Below, one piece after another: positions 1 through 7,065 of a DNA stretch of 12,061 nucleotides (positions within the stretch are counted from its first letter, which is position 1; each line of letters starts with the position of its first letter). The notes under the pieces are model-generated. The model did no database searches. It was not told the DNA's origin and was given only the letters and a program-made list of their open reading frames with translations. Source of the DNA: an uncultured Lachnospiraceae bacterium (GTDB taxonomy: Bacteria; Bacillota; Clostridia; Lachnospirales; Lachnospiraceae); assembly GCA_937965795.1 (NCBI GenBank), contig CALCMD010000097.1, positions 1-12,061 of the forward strand. Direction: 5' to 3'. A program made the position numbers and the translations under genes.

Positions 1-168
1 ACATATAAACGGATACATACCCTGACAAGCGGGGCAACGGTTTCTTATGAAGATACGACGGTTACGGCAGGAAAAACATACTATTATAAAGTCCGTGCTT
101 ATCGAAAACCAAATGGAACTGCCGTATTTTCCGGATATTCCACTATTGTGGGGAAAAAAGCAAAATAA
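1..168 (+). CDS. C-terminal end of an exported FN3/Ig-like repeat protein (partial)
   Basis: Frame 1 is open from the window edge to a TAA at 166-168, giving 55 C-terminal residues. The segment TAGKTYYYKVRAYR followed by a GYS-type ending is the usual last-strand pattern of fibronectin type III-like modules found at the C-terminus of clostridial surface proteins. The rest of the protein lies outside the window, so its overall function is unknown. It ends 27 bases before the next gene, which has its own strong ribosome site, so the two are probably co-transcribed. The lysine-rich tail (VGKKAK) has no sortase motif or membrane anchor, so if exported it would be released or held by other domains. 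Confidence 0.7.
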   Translation, partial: TYKRIHTLTSGATVSYEDTTVTAGKTYYYKVRAYRKPNGTAVFSGYSTIVGKKAK

Positions 169-195
169 AAGATTGGTTTTGAGAGGAGGATTCTT

Positions 196-1098
196 ATGAA
201 TCAGAAGAACAGAGTGACATGGTTTCTTTTCAGCATATGCGTCCTGTGTATGCTGTTCGCTGTACCAGCGGCGGCGAAAGGAAAAAAAACAGTGAGTAAA
301 AACGTGCCGAAGAAGATCGTGCTGAACCAGAAGGAAATCCTAATGTATCCGGGGGAAGAGAAAAAGGTGGCTGTCGAGCTGGTAAAGCCGGAAGAAGCAT
401 CGCCGGATGTTGCGTGGAAGTCGAAAAAGAAAGCCGTAGCGTCCGTATCGAAAGAAGGAAAAATCCGGGCGAAAAAACCCGGAAAAGTGGTCATCACAGC
501 AGTATCCAAAAAGAATCCGAAGGTGACGGCAGTTGTAAAAGTGAAGGTGAAAAAGAGACCGGAGAAGAGAGAAAAAGAATGTGTTTTTGAAGGGAAAATA
601 CATTATTACAATAGCGCGGGCATGAAATTGAATGAATACGCAATGAAAAAATCTCCTGCATTGGTTATTTTCAGGAGCAGAAAAGATATTTTTGCTTATG
701 TGCAGGAAGCGTATGAAGAGTACTATAGTAAAATGCAAAATAAAAGGAAGTATGCGAGTGCCAGGGGACGTTATGAGAGCAGAAGAAGGGCGTTGCATGG
801 CATGGGAAGTGGTTTTATGCGGGAGTATCTGACAATGGATTTCGAGAAAGAAAGTCTTGTGGTTTTCTTTGACCGTGGTTGTGATGTGGTATCTTTGCAG
901 ACGAAGTTTGATGAGACAGGTAAGCTTCGGGCGACTGCGAAGTTTCGGTATCATCCTCCACGACAGGAGAAACCGGGGATGCTTCGACCGGGTGTTACAG
1001 ATGTTTTTGCTACAGCCCTGAAACTCCGCAGAGAGGACGAAGCAATGATTGATTATTATGAGTTCGAGAGAGAGGAAGCACCGCAGGCAAACCAGTAA
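196..1098 (+). CDS. Secreted Big_2 (bacterial Ig-like) domain protein with a C-terminal domain of unknown function
   Basis: This is a 300-residue protein with a Sec signal peptide: basic MNQKNR, a hydrophobic core at about residues 9-24, and likely cleavage after AAA near residue 27. There is no lipobox cysteine. Residues about 40-118 form one Big_2 domain, with the VLNQKEILMYPGEEKKV opening, VAWKSKKKAVASVS and a GKVVITAVSKK ending. Residues about 130-300 match nothing I recognise with certainty. The order 'ALVIFRSRKDIFAYV' and later 'FEKESLVVFF', followed by a strand pair and 'PGVTDVFATALKL', resembles the layout of PrcB-like domains, but this is only inference. The protein is very lysine/arginine-rich. 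The start is supported by AGGAGG at 184-189, 6 bases upstream. It is probably an extracellular or cell-surface protein; its function is unknown. It follows a partial FN3-like gene and is closed by a strong terminator. Confidence 0.85.
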   Translation: MNQKNRVTWFLFSICVLCMLFAVPAAAKGKKTVSKNVPKKIVLNQKEILMYPGEEKKVAVELVKPEEASPDVAWKSKKKAVASVSKEGKIRAKKPGKVVITAVSKKNPKVTAVVKVKVKKRPEKREKECVFEGKIHYYNSAGMKLNEYAMKKSPALVIFRSRKDIFAYVQEAYEEYYSKMQNKRKYASARGRYESRRRALHGMGSGFMREYLTMDFEKESLVVFFDRGCDVVSLQTKFDETGKLRATAKFRYHPPRQEKPGMLRPGVTDVFATALKLRREDEAMIDYYEFEREEAPQANQ

Positions 1099-1119
1099 AG
1101 AGCATGGTGGTAGTGGAAC

Positions 1120-1160
1120 ACAGGGAGGCTGTGACTGAAAAGGAGTCACAGTCTCCCTGT
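1120..1160 (+). terminator. Rho-independent terminator after the Big_2 protein gene
   Basis: A 17-bp stem (1120-1136 with 1144-1160, one G-T pair) closes a 7-base loop (GAAAAGG) and is followed by ATTTTATAAAAAAC. It lies 22 bases after the stop codon. The T tract is short and interrupted. On the other strand no T tract follows the stem, so it mainly serves the + strand gene, although the stem could also slow readthrough from the convergent methyltransferase gene ending at 1197. Confidence 0.75.
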
Positions 1161-1196
1161 ATTTTATAAAAAACGGTTTTTCAAGAGTCTTATAAC

Positions 1197-2057
1197 TCAT
1201 CTGATCTCCCAGCGACCGGAAGCGCCGCAGGGCAGTACCAGTCCATTGGACGACACAGGCAGTCCCACTTCCTGGGAATCCACCGTTCCGTGAAAAGTCT
1301 TTAATTCCGTGGCGAGCATATAGGTCAGCACCGCCGGGGCAAGCCCTGTGGTGTAGGAGTTCACCAGGAAAAACAGAGGATTGTCGCTCAAAAGCTTTGC
1401 ACAGAGCTTGATCAGAGGATGAATCGCTTCCTCGATTTTCCAGATTTCGCCCTTCGGGCCTCTGCCGTAGGAAGGAGGGTCCATGATGATGGCGTCATAG
1501 TGATTCCCGCGGCGAATCTCTCGCTCTACGAATTTCACACAGTCATCCACGATCCAGCGAATCGGAGCGTCCGCAAGTCCTGACGAGCGGGCGTTTTCTT
1601 TCGCCCATCCCACCATGCCCTTCGAGGCGTCGACATGGGTCACGCTTGCGCCGGCAGCGGCAGCGGCGAGTGTGGCGCCGCCTGTATAAGCAAAGAGATT
1701 TAAGACCTTAACAGGCCGTCCGGCGTTTCGTATCTTTTCCGAAAACCAGTCCCAGTTTGCCGCCTGCTCCGGGAAGAGTCCTGTGTGCTTGAAGCTAAAA
1801 GGCTTCAGGTTGAACGTAAGGCTTCGATATTGAATCGTCCACTGCTGCGGCAGGTTGAAAAATTCCCATTCGCCGCCGCCTTTTTTGCTGCGGTGGTAAT
1901 GGCCGTTCATTTTTTTCCAGCCCCGATGAATCTTTGGCGTATCCCAGATGACCTGCGGGTCCGGACGTACCAGAAGATAATCGCCCCAGCGTTCCAGCTT
2001 TTCGCCGCAGGACGTATCAATGACTTCATAATCTTTCCAATGATCTGCTATCCACAT
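1197..2057 (-). CDS. Class I SAM-dependent methyltransferase, RlmI-like (COG1092/PF10672 type), no PUA domain
   Basis: The 286-residue product carries the SAM-binding motifs of the RlmI/RlmK 23S rRNA methyltransferase family: motif I NLFAYTGG (residues 120-127), an acidic residue in HVDASKG (Asp143), VDD at 170-172 and the catalytic-type DPPSYGRG (193-200). The KHTGLFPEQAANWDW segment just before motif I is typical of this subfamily. E. coli RlmI has about 396 residues with an N-terminal PUA RNA-binding domain; this protein lacks it and has only about 90 N-terminal residues of another kind. Methylation of RNA is therefore inferred from family, and the substrate is unknown. The ATG at 2055-2057 is preceded by an AGAAAGGAA ribosome site. 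It starts 17 bases after the GNAT gene ends, so the two form an operon from the promoter at 2901-2929. Confidence 0.85.
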   Translation of the reverse strand: MWIADHWKDYEVIDTSCGEKLERWGDYLLVRPDPQVIWDTPKIHRGWKKMNGHYHRSKKGGGEWEFFNLPQQWTIQYRSLTFNLKPFSFKHTGLFPEQAANWDWFSEKIRNAGRPVKVLNLFAYTGGATLAAAAAGASVTHVDASKGMVGWAKENARSSGLADAPIRWIVDDCVKFVEREIRRGNHYDAIIMDPPSYGRGPKGEIWKIEEAIHPLIKLCAKLLSDNPLFFLVNSYTTGLAPAVLTYMLATELKTFHGTVDSQEVGLPVSSNGLVLPCGASGRWEIR

Positions 2058-2074
2058 AATAAAATTCCTTTCTG

Positions 2075-2863
2075 TCAGGGGCGAAAAGCCCGGTGCTCGT
2101 CCTGCTCCAGGGAGCGGAACCAGTAAGTATAAAAATCTTCAAATCCGAGGGAAATGTATAAATTTTTGGCTGCTGTATTTCCTGCCTTTACCTGTAGGTA
2201 GGCTCTTTTCGCCCCTTTCTCCCGTGCTTTGGACAAGATCGCCCGGCAGATAGAACGGGCAAAATGGCGTCTGCGAAAAGACGCGTCCACATAGATGGCA
2301 TAAAGTCCGACATGCTCTCTGTCCAGAATCCCAAGTCCGGAAGCCACCATGCGCCCGTCTGCGGTAATGGACGCGGCAATCGTTTCCTTTGGAATCGCAT
2401 GAAACATGGAAGGAACGATGCGGCGGAGCGTAGCGTCCGCAGTGCCGTTCAGCCGGAATAAAGAAGAAATCCAGTTGTCGGAAATCCGGTTCTCAAGCTG
2501 TACCGGAGAATCCTCCGGGGATTCGTCAAAAGAAGAAAAAGCCTCTTCAGAAAGAGTCATGACTTCCGTGACATGGCGAATCTGGTATCCTCTTCTTTCA
2601 AGCAGCGCATCGAAAGAGGGAGCCAGGAGAGGATTGATCTTGAAATTCGTCGGCGTATGAAAGTCCGCGTAGACCTTTTCACAGTAGGCGATTTTCTCTT
2701 CGACCAGGAGCAGTGAGTTTCCCACCTGTTCCACGCTGTTCGTCCGGTAAGTATAGTTATGGGAAAAACGAATGAGCCAGCCATCGTACAGCTCGATTTT
2801 ATGGGATGGCCACGCATTCAGAGAAATTTCTTCGATTAATTTCATGTACGCTTCCTTTGTCAT
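2075..2863 (-). CDS. GNAT family N-acetyltransferase
   Basis: This 262-residue protein has a C-terminal GNAT fold at about 120-250. The beta4 strand is GLYAIYVDASF, the acetyl-CoA loop region RRRHFAR lies at 197-203, and the ending NTAAKNLYISLGFEDFYTYWFR carries the usual Asn and the Y...LGF signature. The N-terminal part (WPSHKIELYDGWLIRFSHNY, then RTNSV) resembles two-domain acetyltransferases of the Rv0428c-like group, in which it forms a second, degenerate GNAT-like lobe. In the consensus [RQ]xxGx[GA] the central glycine is replaced by His200. The acceptor substrate cannot be predicted. The start ATG at 2861-2863 has an AGAAAGGAA site upstream. It is the first gene of the operon with the downstream methyltransferase and is divergent from proC. 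Confidence 0.87.
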   Translation of the reverse strand: MTKEAYMKLIEEISLNAWPSHKIELYDGWLIRFSHNYTYRTNSVEQVGNSLLLVEEKIAYCEKVYADFHTPTNFKINPLLAPSFDALLERRGYQIRHVTEVMTLSEEAFSSFDESPEDSPVQLENRISDNWISSLFRLNGTADATLRRIVPSMFHAIPKETIAASITADGRMVASGLGILDREHVGLYAIYVDASFRRRHFARSICRAILSKAREKGAKRAYLQVKAGNTAAKNLYISLGFEDFYTYWFRSLEQDEHRAFRP

Positions 2864-2900
2864 GGCGGTTCCTTTCTACAGGCAGAGTATTTTCCAGCCC

Positions 2901-2929
2901 ATTATAAGCCAAAGCGCGACTTTATTCAA
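2901..2929 (-). promoter_or_regulatory. Sigma-A-type promoter of the GNAT-methyltransferase operon
   Basis: Read on the minus strand, TTGAAT (2924-2929) is followed after 17 bases by a perfect TATAAT (2901-2906). The predicted transcription start is about 30 bases before the GNAT start codon. Spacing and -10 are ideal. Confidence 0.75.
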
Positions 2930-2937
2930 TGAAAAAC

Positions 2938-2966
2938 TTGACCTTACCGTAGCGGTCTGCTACAGT
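2938..2966 (+). promoter_or_regulatory. Possible proC promoter
   Basis: TTGACC (2938-2943), a 17-base spacer and TACAGT (2961-2966) form a moderate sigma-A-like promoter. It lies back to back with the minus-strand promoter at 2901-2929 and would give a leader of about 167 nt before proC. An inverted repeat (2942-2970) covers the spacer and -10, as an operator might. Confidence 0.4.
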
Positions 2967-2970
2967 AAGG
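2942..2970. repeat. Imperfect inverted repeat over the proC promoter
   Basis: CCTTAC (2942-2947) pairs with GTAAGG (2965-2970), and GTAGC (2949-2953) with GCTAC (2959-2963), with one C/A mismatch and a 5-base centre. This is 11 paired positions in 29 bases. As DNA it could be a dimeric regulator's site. It is not followed by a T tract, so it is not a terminator. Confidence 0.5.
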
Positions 2971-3109
2971 TTACTGTTCATTACATTCTCAGTAACTTTC
3001 GCAAATCCATTTAAAATTCGCTTTGCGAATGGGATTTGCTCACTCCTGAATCACTTTCTTACGGACTTTGCAGTAAATGCAAAGCCCTGTCTGAACAGTA
3101 ACACAGTAA
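2970..3109 (+). repeat. Repeat-rich, foldable proC leader region
   Basis: The gap before proC (2864-3139, 276 bases) holds no gene. GTTACTGTTCA (2970-2980) is an exact inverted repeat of TGAACAGTAAC (3092-3102) and encloses two further hairpins. The first is bipartite: 3001-3008 pairs with 3032-3039 and ATTCGC (3016-3021) with GCGAAT (3025-3030). The second is CTTTGCA (3066-3072) with TGCAAAG (3078-3084). The word CAGTAA occurs five times in 2963-3109 and TTACTG once. The pattern fits either a small intergenic repeat of the MITE type or a structured leader RNA; the sequence alone does not decide. Enclosure by a perfect inverted repeat favours a repeat element. Confidence 0.5.
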
Positions 3110-3139
3110 TTACAGTTAAAAACAGAGGAGGCATTTATT

Positions 3140-3934
3140 ATGAAACTGGGATTTATCGGGTGCGGAAATATGGCGGGCGCCATGCTTGGCGGTATTTTAA
3201 AGAAGCATTTGATGGAAAAAGAGGACGTCATTGCTTCCACCGCCAGAGCGGAAAGCCTGAAAAAAGTAAAAGAGACGTATGGAATCTGCACGACGCTGGA
3301 TAACCGGGAGGTGGCGGAAAAATCAGAAATTATCATTCTTGCAGTCAAGCCGCAGTATTATGCGGAGGTGATAGAGGAGATCAGGGACTGTGTGGCTGAA
3401 GGGAAGATTCTGGTATCCATTGCTCCGGGGAAGAGCCTGGACTGGTTGGAAGGCTGCTTTGGAAAGCCTTTAAAAATCGTGCGTTGTATGCCGAATACCC
3501 CGGCATTGGTGGGAGAAGGCATCACCGGCGTGTGCCGGAACAGACAGGTGACAGAGGAAGAGCTGGAAAAAGTGTGCGGGATTCTCAAAAGCTGCGGCGA
3601 GGTGGAGGTTTTGAATGAGAATCTCATGGACGTGGTGGTTTCTGTCAGCGGAAGCTCCCCGGCGTATGTATTTTTATTCATTGAGGCGATGGCGGATGCG
3701 GCGGTGGCAGACGGTATGCCCCGCGCACAGGCATATAAATTCGCTTCTCAGGCAATACTGGGAAGTGCAAAGATGGCGCTGGAAACAGGAAAGCATCCCG
3801 GCGAATTGAAGGATATGGTCTGTTCTCCGGCGGGAACCACAATCGAGGCTGTCCGTGTTCTGGAGGAAAAGGGATTTCGCAGCGCTGTCATTGAGGCTAT
3901 GAAAGCCTGCGTCAGAAAGGCAAAAGGGATATAA
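3140..3934 (+). CDS. proC: Pyrroline-5-carboxylate reductase
   Basis: The enzyme reduces 1-pyrroline-5-carboxylate to L-proline with NAD(P)H, the last step of proline synthesis, in the cytosol. At 264 residues it has the normal family length. The N-terminal Rossmann domain opens with MKLGFIGCGNMAGAM (nucleotide-binding glycines), followed by ILAVKPQYYAEV and the conserved MPNTPALVGEGITGV. The C-terminal dimerisation domain contains SGSSPAYVFLFIEAMADAAV and the family signature around CSPAGTTIEAVRVLEEKGFRSAV. AGAGGAGG about 8 bases upstream supports this start. The stop lies 11 bases before the M18 aminopeptidase gene, whose ribosome site overlaps it, so the two are co-transcribed. A long repeat-containing leader precedes the gene. 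Confidence 0.96.
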   Translation: MKLGFIGCGNMAGAMLGGILKKHLMEKEDVIASTARAESLKKVKETYGICTTLDNREVAEKSEIIILAVKPQYYAEVIEEIRDCVAEGKILVSIAPGKSLDWLEGCFGKPLKIVRCMPNTPALVGEGITGVCRNRQVTEEELEKVCGILKSCGEVEVLNENLMDVVVSVSGSSPAYVFLFIEAMADAAVADGMPRAQAYKFASQAILGSAKMALETGKHPGELKDMVCSPAGTTIEAVRVLEEKGFRSAVIEAMKACVRKAKGI

Positions 3935-3945
3935 GGAGACAAAGT

Positions 3946-5334
3946 ATGGTACGTGAAAATTCATGGAAAAAGTATGAGGGTGAAAAGCGGCAGGAGGTAT
4001 TCGGCTTTTCAGAGGGTTACAAAGCGTTTCTGTCAAAATGCAAAACGGAGCGCGAGTGTGCCGGCGAGGTGATTCGTCAGGCAAAAGAGCATGGTTATGA
4101 AGATTTGAAGGAGGTCATTTCCTCCGGGCGTGCTCTGAAAGCGGGAGATAAGGTATATGCGGCAGGTATGGGGAAAACGGTGGCGCTCTTTCACATCGGT
4201 GAGGAGCCGATGGAAAAAGGGATGAATATTCTGGGAGCCCACATTGATTCTCCGAGGCTGGATCTGAAACAGAATCCTCTGTATGAGGATACAGATCTGG
4301 CGATGCTGGAAACGCATTATTATGGAGGGGTGAAGAAATACCAGTGGGTAGCGCTGCCGCTCGCCCTGCACGGCGTGGTGGTGAAAAAGGACGGCACAGC
4401 AGTCGGGGTGTCTGTCGGAGAAGAAGCAGGAGAACCGGTCTTTGGCGTGTCTGACCTTCTCATTCATCTGTCCGGCACACAGCTTGAAAAGAAGGCGAAT
4501 AAAGTCATCGAAGGCGAGGATATGAACATCCTGATTGGAAGCATCCCGATGGAGGGAGAGGAAAAGGAGCCGGTGAAAAAGCAGATCTTAAAGCTTCTGG
4601 AGGAAAAGTACGGCATAGACGAGGAAGATTTCGCTTCCGCGGAGCTGGAGGCAGTTCCGGCAGGAGGGGCGAGGGATTACGGTCTGGACCGAAGCATGAT
4701 TATGTCTTATGGGCATGACGACAGGGTGTGTGCGTATCCGTCCTATAGGGCCATGTTTGCGCTGGAGTCTGTAAAACGCACCTGCGTGTGCATTTTGGCG
4801 GACAAAGAAGAAATCGGCAGCGTGGGAGCCACCGGAATGCACTCGCGTTTTTTTGAAAACACGGCCGCGGAGGTCATGAACTGCGCCGGGCAGTACAGTG
4901 AGCTTGCGCTGCGCCGGGCATTGGCGAATTCCAAAATGCTTTCTTCAGATGTGAGCGCGGCATTTGACCCGAATTATCCGAGTGTCATGGAGAAAAATAA
5001 TTGCGCCTACTTTGGAAAAGGCGTGACGATTAACAAATATACCGGTTCCAGAGGAAAATCCGGGTCGAATGACGCGAATGCGGAATATATGGCGGCCATC
5101 CGGAAGGTATTCGATGAGCATGAAGTATCCTGGCAGACCTCCGAACTCGGAAAGGTGGACCAGGGCGGCGGCGGTACGATTGCGTATATCCTGGCAAACT
5201 ATGGGATGGAAGTCATTGACAGCGGCGTGGCGGTACTGAACATGCACGCGCCGTGGGAGATCGTCAGCAAGGTAGACGTGTACGAGGCATACCGGGGGTA
5301 TGTGGCATTTTTGGAGCATATGGGTGAAGTTTAG
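3946..5334 (+). CDS. apeA: M18 family metallo-aminopeptidase (aspartyl-aminopeptidase-like)
   Basis: This cytosolic zinc aminopeptidase removes N-terminal residues from peptides. At 462 residues it matches the bacterial 'aminopeptidase 1' branch of M18. All five expected metal ligands or catalytic positions are present: His99 and Asp101 in AHIDSPRLD, Asp258 in GHDDR, the Glu pair 288-289 in DKEEIGSVGATGM, Asp335 in SSDVSAAF and His434 in NMHAPWE. It appears active, with no missing residue or frameshift. AAGGAG overlapping the proC stop sets the start. Linkage to proC and putP suggests peptide-derived amino acid supply, although M18 enzymes are not known to be proline-specific, so the link is inference. 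The symbol is by family resemblance. No convincing terminator follows it, only a 5-bp stem (5335-5351). Confidence 0.93.
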   Translation: MVRENSWKKYEGEKRQEVFGFSEGYKAFLSKCKTERECAGEVIRQAKEHGYEDLKEVISSGRALKAGDKVYAAGMGKTVALFHIGEEPMEKGMNILGAHIDSPRLDLKQNPLYEDTDLAMLETHYYGGVKKYQWVALPLALHGVVVKKDGTAVGVSVGEEAGEPVFGVSDLLIHLSGTQLEKKANKVIEGEDMNILIGSIPMEGEEKEPVKKQILKLLEEKYGIDEEDFASAELEAVPAGGARDYGLDRSMIMSYGHDDRVCAYPSYRAMFALESVKRTCVCILADKEEIGSVGATGMHSRFFENTAAEVMNCAGQYSELALRRALANSKMLSSDVSAAFDPNYPSVMEKNNCAYFGKGVTINKYTGSRGKSGSNDANAEYMAAIRKVFDEHEVSWQTSELGKVDQGGGGTIAYILANYGMEVIDSGVAVLNMHAPWEIVSKVDVYEAYRGYVAFLEHMGEV

Positions 5335-5346
5335 GTCAATTTATTC

Positions 5347-5375
5347 TTGACGTTATCACTATAGTTTGCTAAAGT
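5347..5375 (+). promoter_or_regulatory. Possible putP promoter
   Basis: TTGACG (5347-5352), a 17-base spacer and TAAAGT (5370-5375) form a moderate sigma-A-like promoter about 65 bases before putP. The gap of 107 bases after the aminopeptidase gene, larger than others in the cluster, fits an independent start. Confidence 0.45.
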
Positions 5376-5404
5376 GTAAGGTATTAGTGCCCGTGAAGTG
5401 ATAA
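5353..5404. repeat. Inverted repeat flanking the putP -10 region
   Basis: TTATCACT (5353-5360) and AGTGATAA (5397-5404) are perfect 8-base inverted repeats, centred 36 bases apart, one in the promoter spacer and one past the predicted start. They could be paired sites of a regulator or a stem; chance cannot be excluded. Confidence 0.35.
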
Positions 5405-5441
5405 GGAAGCTAAAATACAAAAAGGACAAGAGGAGAAAAAT

Positions 5442-6989
5442 ATGGGAACAAATACGATATGGTTTCTTCTGGCATTTGCGGCGTATTTGCTGATGATGCT
5501 GGGAATCGGTGCATTTTATATGAAAAAAAATAAAGATGCCGACGATTATTTTTTAGGCGGCCGGGGCTTAGGCGGCTGGGTAGCGGCGCTTTCCGCGCAG
5601 GCGTCCGATATGAGCGGCTGGCTTTTGATGGGGCTGCCGGGTTCAGTCTATGCGCTTGGAACAGGACAGGCATGGATTGCGGTGGGATTGTTTATCGGAA
5701 CAGCCCTGAACTGGATCTGCATTTCCAGAAGGCTCCGCCGTTACACGATCCGGGCCAACAATTCGGTGACTTTTCCGGAATACCTGGAGAACCGCTTTCA
5801 TGATAAGAAGAAGGTGCTCCTGCTGATCTCTTCGATTGTCATCGTGATCTTTTTCCTGGTGTATACTGCGTCCGCACTGGCGGCGGGAGGAAAACTGTTT
5901 GCCAGCGTATTCGGTATGGATTATACCGTGGCGCTGACCATCGGAGCTGTTGTGATCCTTGCCTACACGTTCATGGGCGGATTCATGGCGGTATGCACCA
6001 CGGACTTTATACAGGGAAGCCTGATGCTGGTGGGACTTCTGGTGGTTCCTATCCTGGCATATGCGGTGATGGGCGGTGAGAACCTGATGGCAAATCTGAC
6101 GGCCAGTGATGTTCCGGGCGGCGTAGACGGATACCTCAATATGTTCAGCAATGGGGAGCGTCCTTACAATGCCGTGGAGATCATTTCACAGCTTGGATGG
6201 GGACTGGGATACTGCGGGATGCCTCATGTACTTACCAGATTTATGGCTGTGAAGAATGAGAAAGAGCTGAAAAAATCCAAGGTGATCGGTATCGTATGGG
6301 TGGCGATTTCTCTGGGCATGGCGGTAGCAATCGGCGTGATCGGGCGTGCATATCTGTTCCCGACGATTCTGGGAGAGGGCGCGGTATCCACAGAGAACGT
6401 ATTTATTGAAATGATCACACAGCTCTTTACAAAGGATCTGGCATTGCCGTTTGTCGGCGGAATCTTCCTCTGCGGTATTCTGGCGGCGATCATGTCGACG
6501 GCGGATTCCCAGCTTCTGATTACGGCGTCCTCCGCATCAAAGGACATCTATCAGGGCGTGCTCAATCCGAAGGCCGATGACAAAAAGGTACTGACGATCA
6601 GCCGCGTCACCGTTATCGCAGTGGCCGTTCTGGCATATATCATCGCCCTTGACCCGAACAGCAGCATCATGGGACTGGTATCAAATGCCTGGGCAGGATT
6701 GGGCGCCGCGTTTGGCCCGACGGTCGTTCTTTCCCTGTTCTGGAAGAGAACGAATCTGGCAGGAGCCGTGGCGGGAATCATATCCGGCGGTCTTACCGTT
6801 ATCATCTGGGATTACATACCGCTTGCGGGCGGACAGACGCTCGGAACCGTGACAGGGCTTTATTCCCTGGTCGTGGGCTTCGCAATCAGCCTGGCGCTGA
6901 TCGTGATCGTCAGCATGTGTACCAAAGCGCCGGATGCAGAGATGCTCCGTGAATTCGAGGATGTAGCCTCAGGAAACGTGGCGGAATAA
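5442..6989 (+). CDS. putP: Sodium/proline symporter (SSS family)
   Basis: This integral membrane transporter imports L-proline with Na+. The 515-residue protein aligns along its length with E. coli PutP (502 residues) as I recall it. Conserved features are DADDYFLGGRGLGG, SAQASDMSGWLLMGLPG (Asp56 corresponds to E. coli Asp55 of the Na+ site), GWGLGYCGMPHVLTRFMA and MSTADSQLL (Ser352/Thr353 correspond to Ser340/Thr341, the second Na+-site pair). About 13 hydrophobic segments are visible. The start is set by AAGAGGAG about 10 bases upstream. It stands after proC and the M18 peptidase on the same strand, probably with its own promoter, and ends at a hairpin terminator that also contains the rpsJ -35 box. 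The neighbourhood supports proline as substrate; uptake could serve nutrition, osmoprotection or Stickland-type fermentation. Confidence 0.93.
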   Translation: MGTNTIWFLLAFAAYLLMMLGIGAFYMKKNKDADDYFLGGRGLGGWVAALSAQASDMSGWLLMGLPGSVYALGTGQAWIAVGLFIGTALNWICISRRLRRYTIRANNSVTFPEYLENRFHDKKKVLLLISSIVIVIFFLVYTASALAAGGKLFASVFGMDYTVALTIGAVVILAYTFMGGFMAVCTTDFIQGSLMLVGLLVVPILAYAVMGGENLMANLTASDVPGGVDGYLNMFSNGERPYNAVEIISQLGWGLGYCGMPHVLTRFMAVKNEKELKKSKVIGIVWVAISLGMAVAIGVIGRAYLFPTILGEGAVSTENVFIEMITQLFTKDLALPFVGGIFLCGILAAIMSTADSQLLITASSASKDIYQGVLNPKADDKKVLTISRVTVIAVAVLAYIIALDPNSSIMGLVSNAWAGLGAAFGPTVVLSLFWKRTNLAGAVAGIISGGLTVIIWDYIPLAGGQTLGTVTGLYSLVVGFAISLALIVIVSMCTKAPDAEMLREFEDVASGNVAE

Positions 6990-7037
6990 AGAACGGAGTG
7001 TACTGAAAAAAAAACAATTTTAACAAAAATATTTTCT

Positions 7038-7065
7038 GAAAACCCTTGCAAACGCAGGGGTTTTC
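7038..7065 (+). terminator. putP terminator hairpin
   Basis: A 12-bp stem (7038-7049 with 7054-7065, one T-G pair) closes an AAAC loop. The 3' arm ends in GGGGTTTTCC, so the T tract lies inside the stem, and an A-rich tract (7006-7030) precedes it. It lies 48 bases after the putP stop. It overlaps the -35 box of the next promoter. Confidence 0.65.

Noticed and set aside
340..1200. 286-codon open frame on the minus strand across the Big_2 gene
   Set aside because: Its translation has no family likeness, overlaps a well-supported secreted protein gene and its terminator; it reflects the lysine-rich codons opposite.
1785..2126. 113-codon plus-strand open frame within the methyltransferase gene
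   Set aside because: It is antisense to a gene with clear SAM motifs, and has no ribosome site or recognisable product.
2942..2970. Hairpin considered as a terminator for proC-side or GNAT-side transcripts
   Set aside because: No gene reads into it from either side (both neighbours diverge from it) and no T tract follows.
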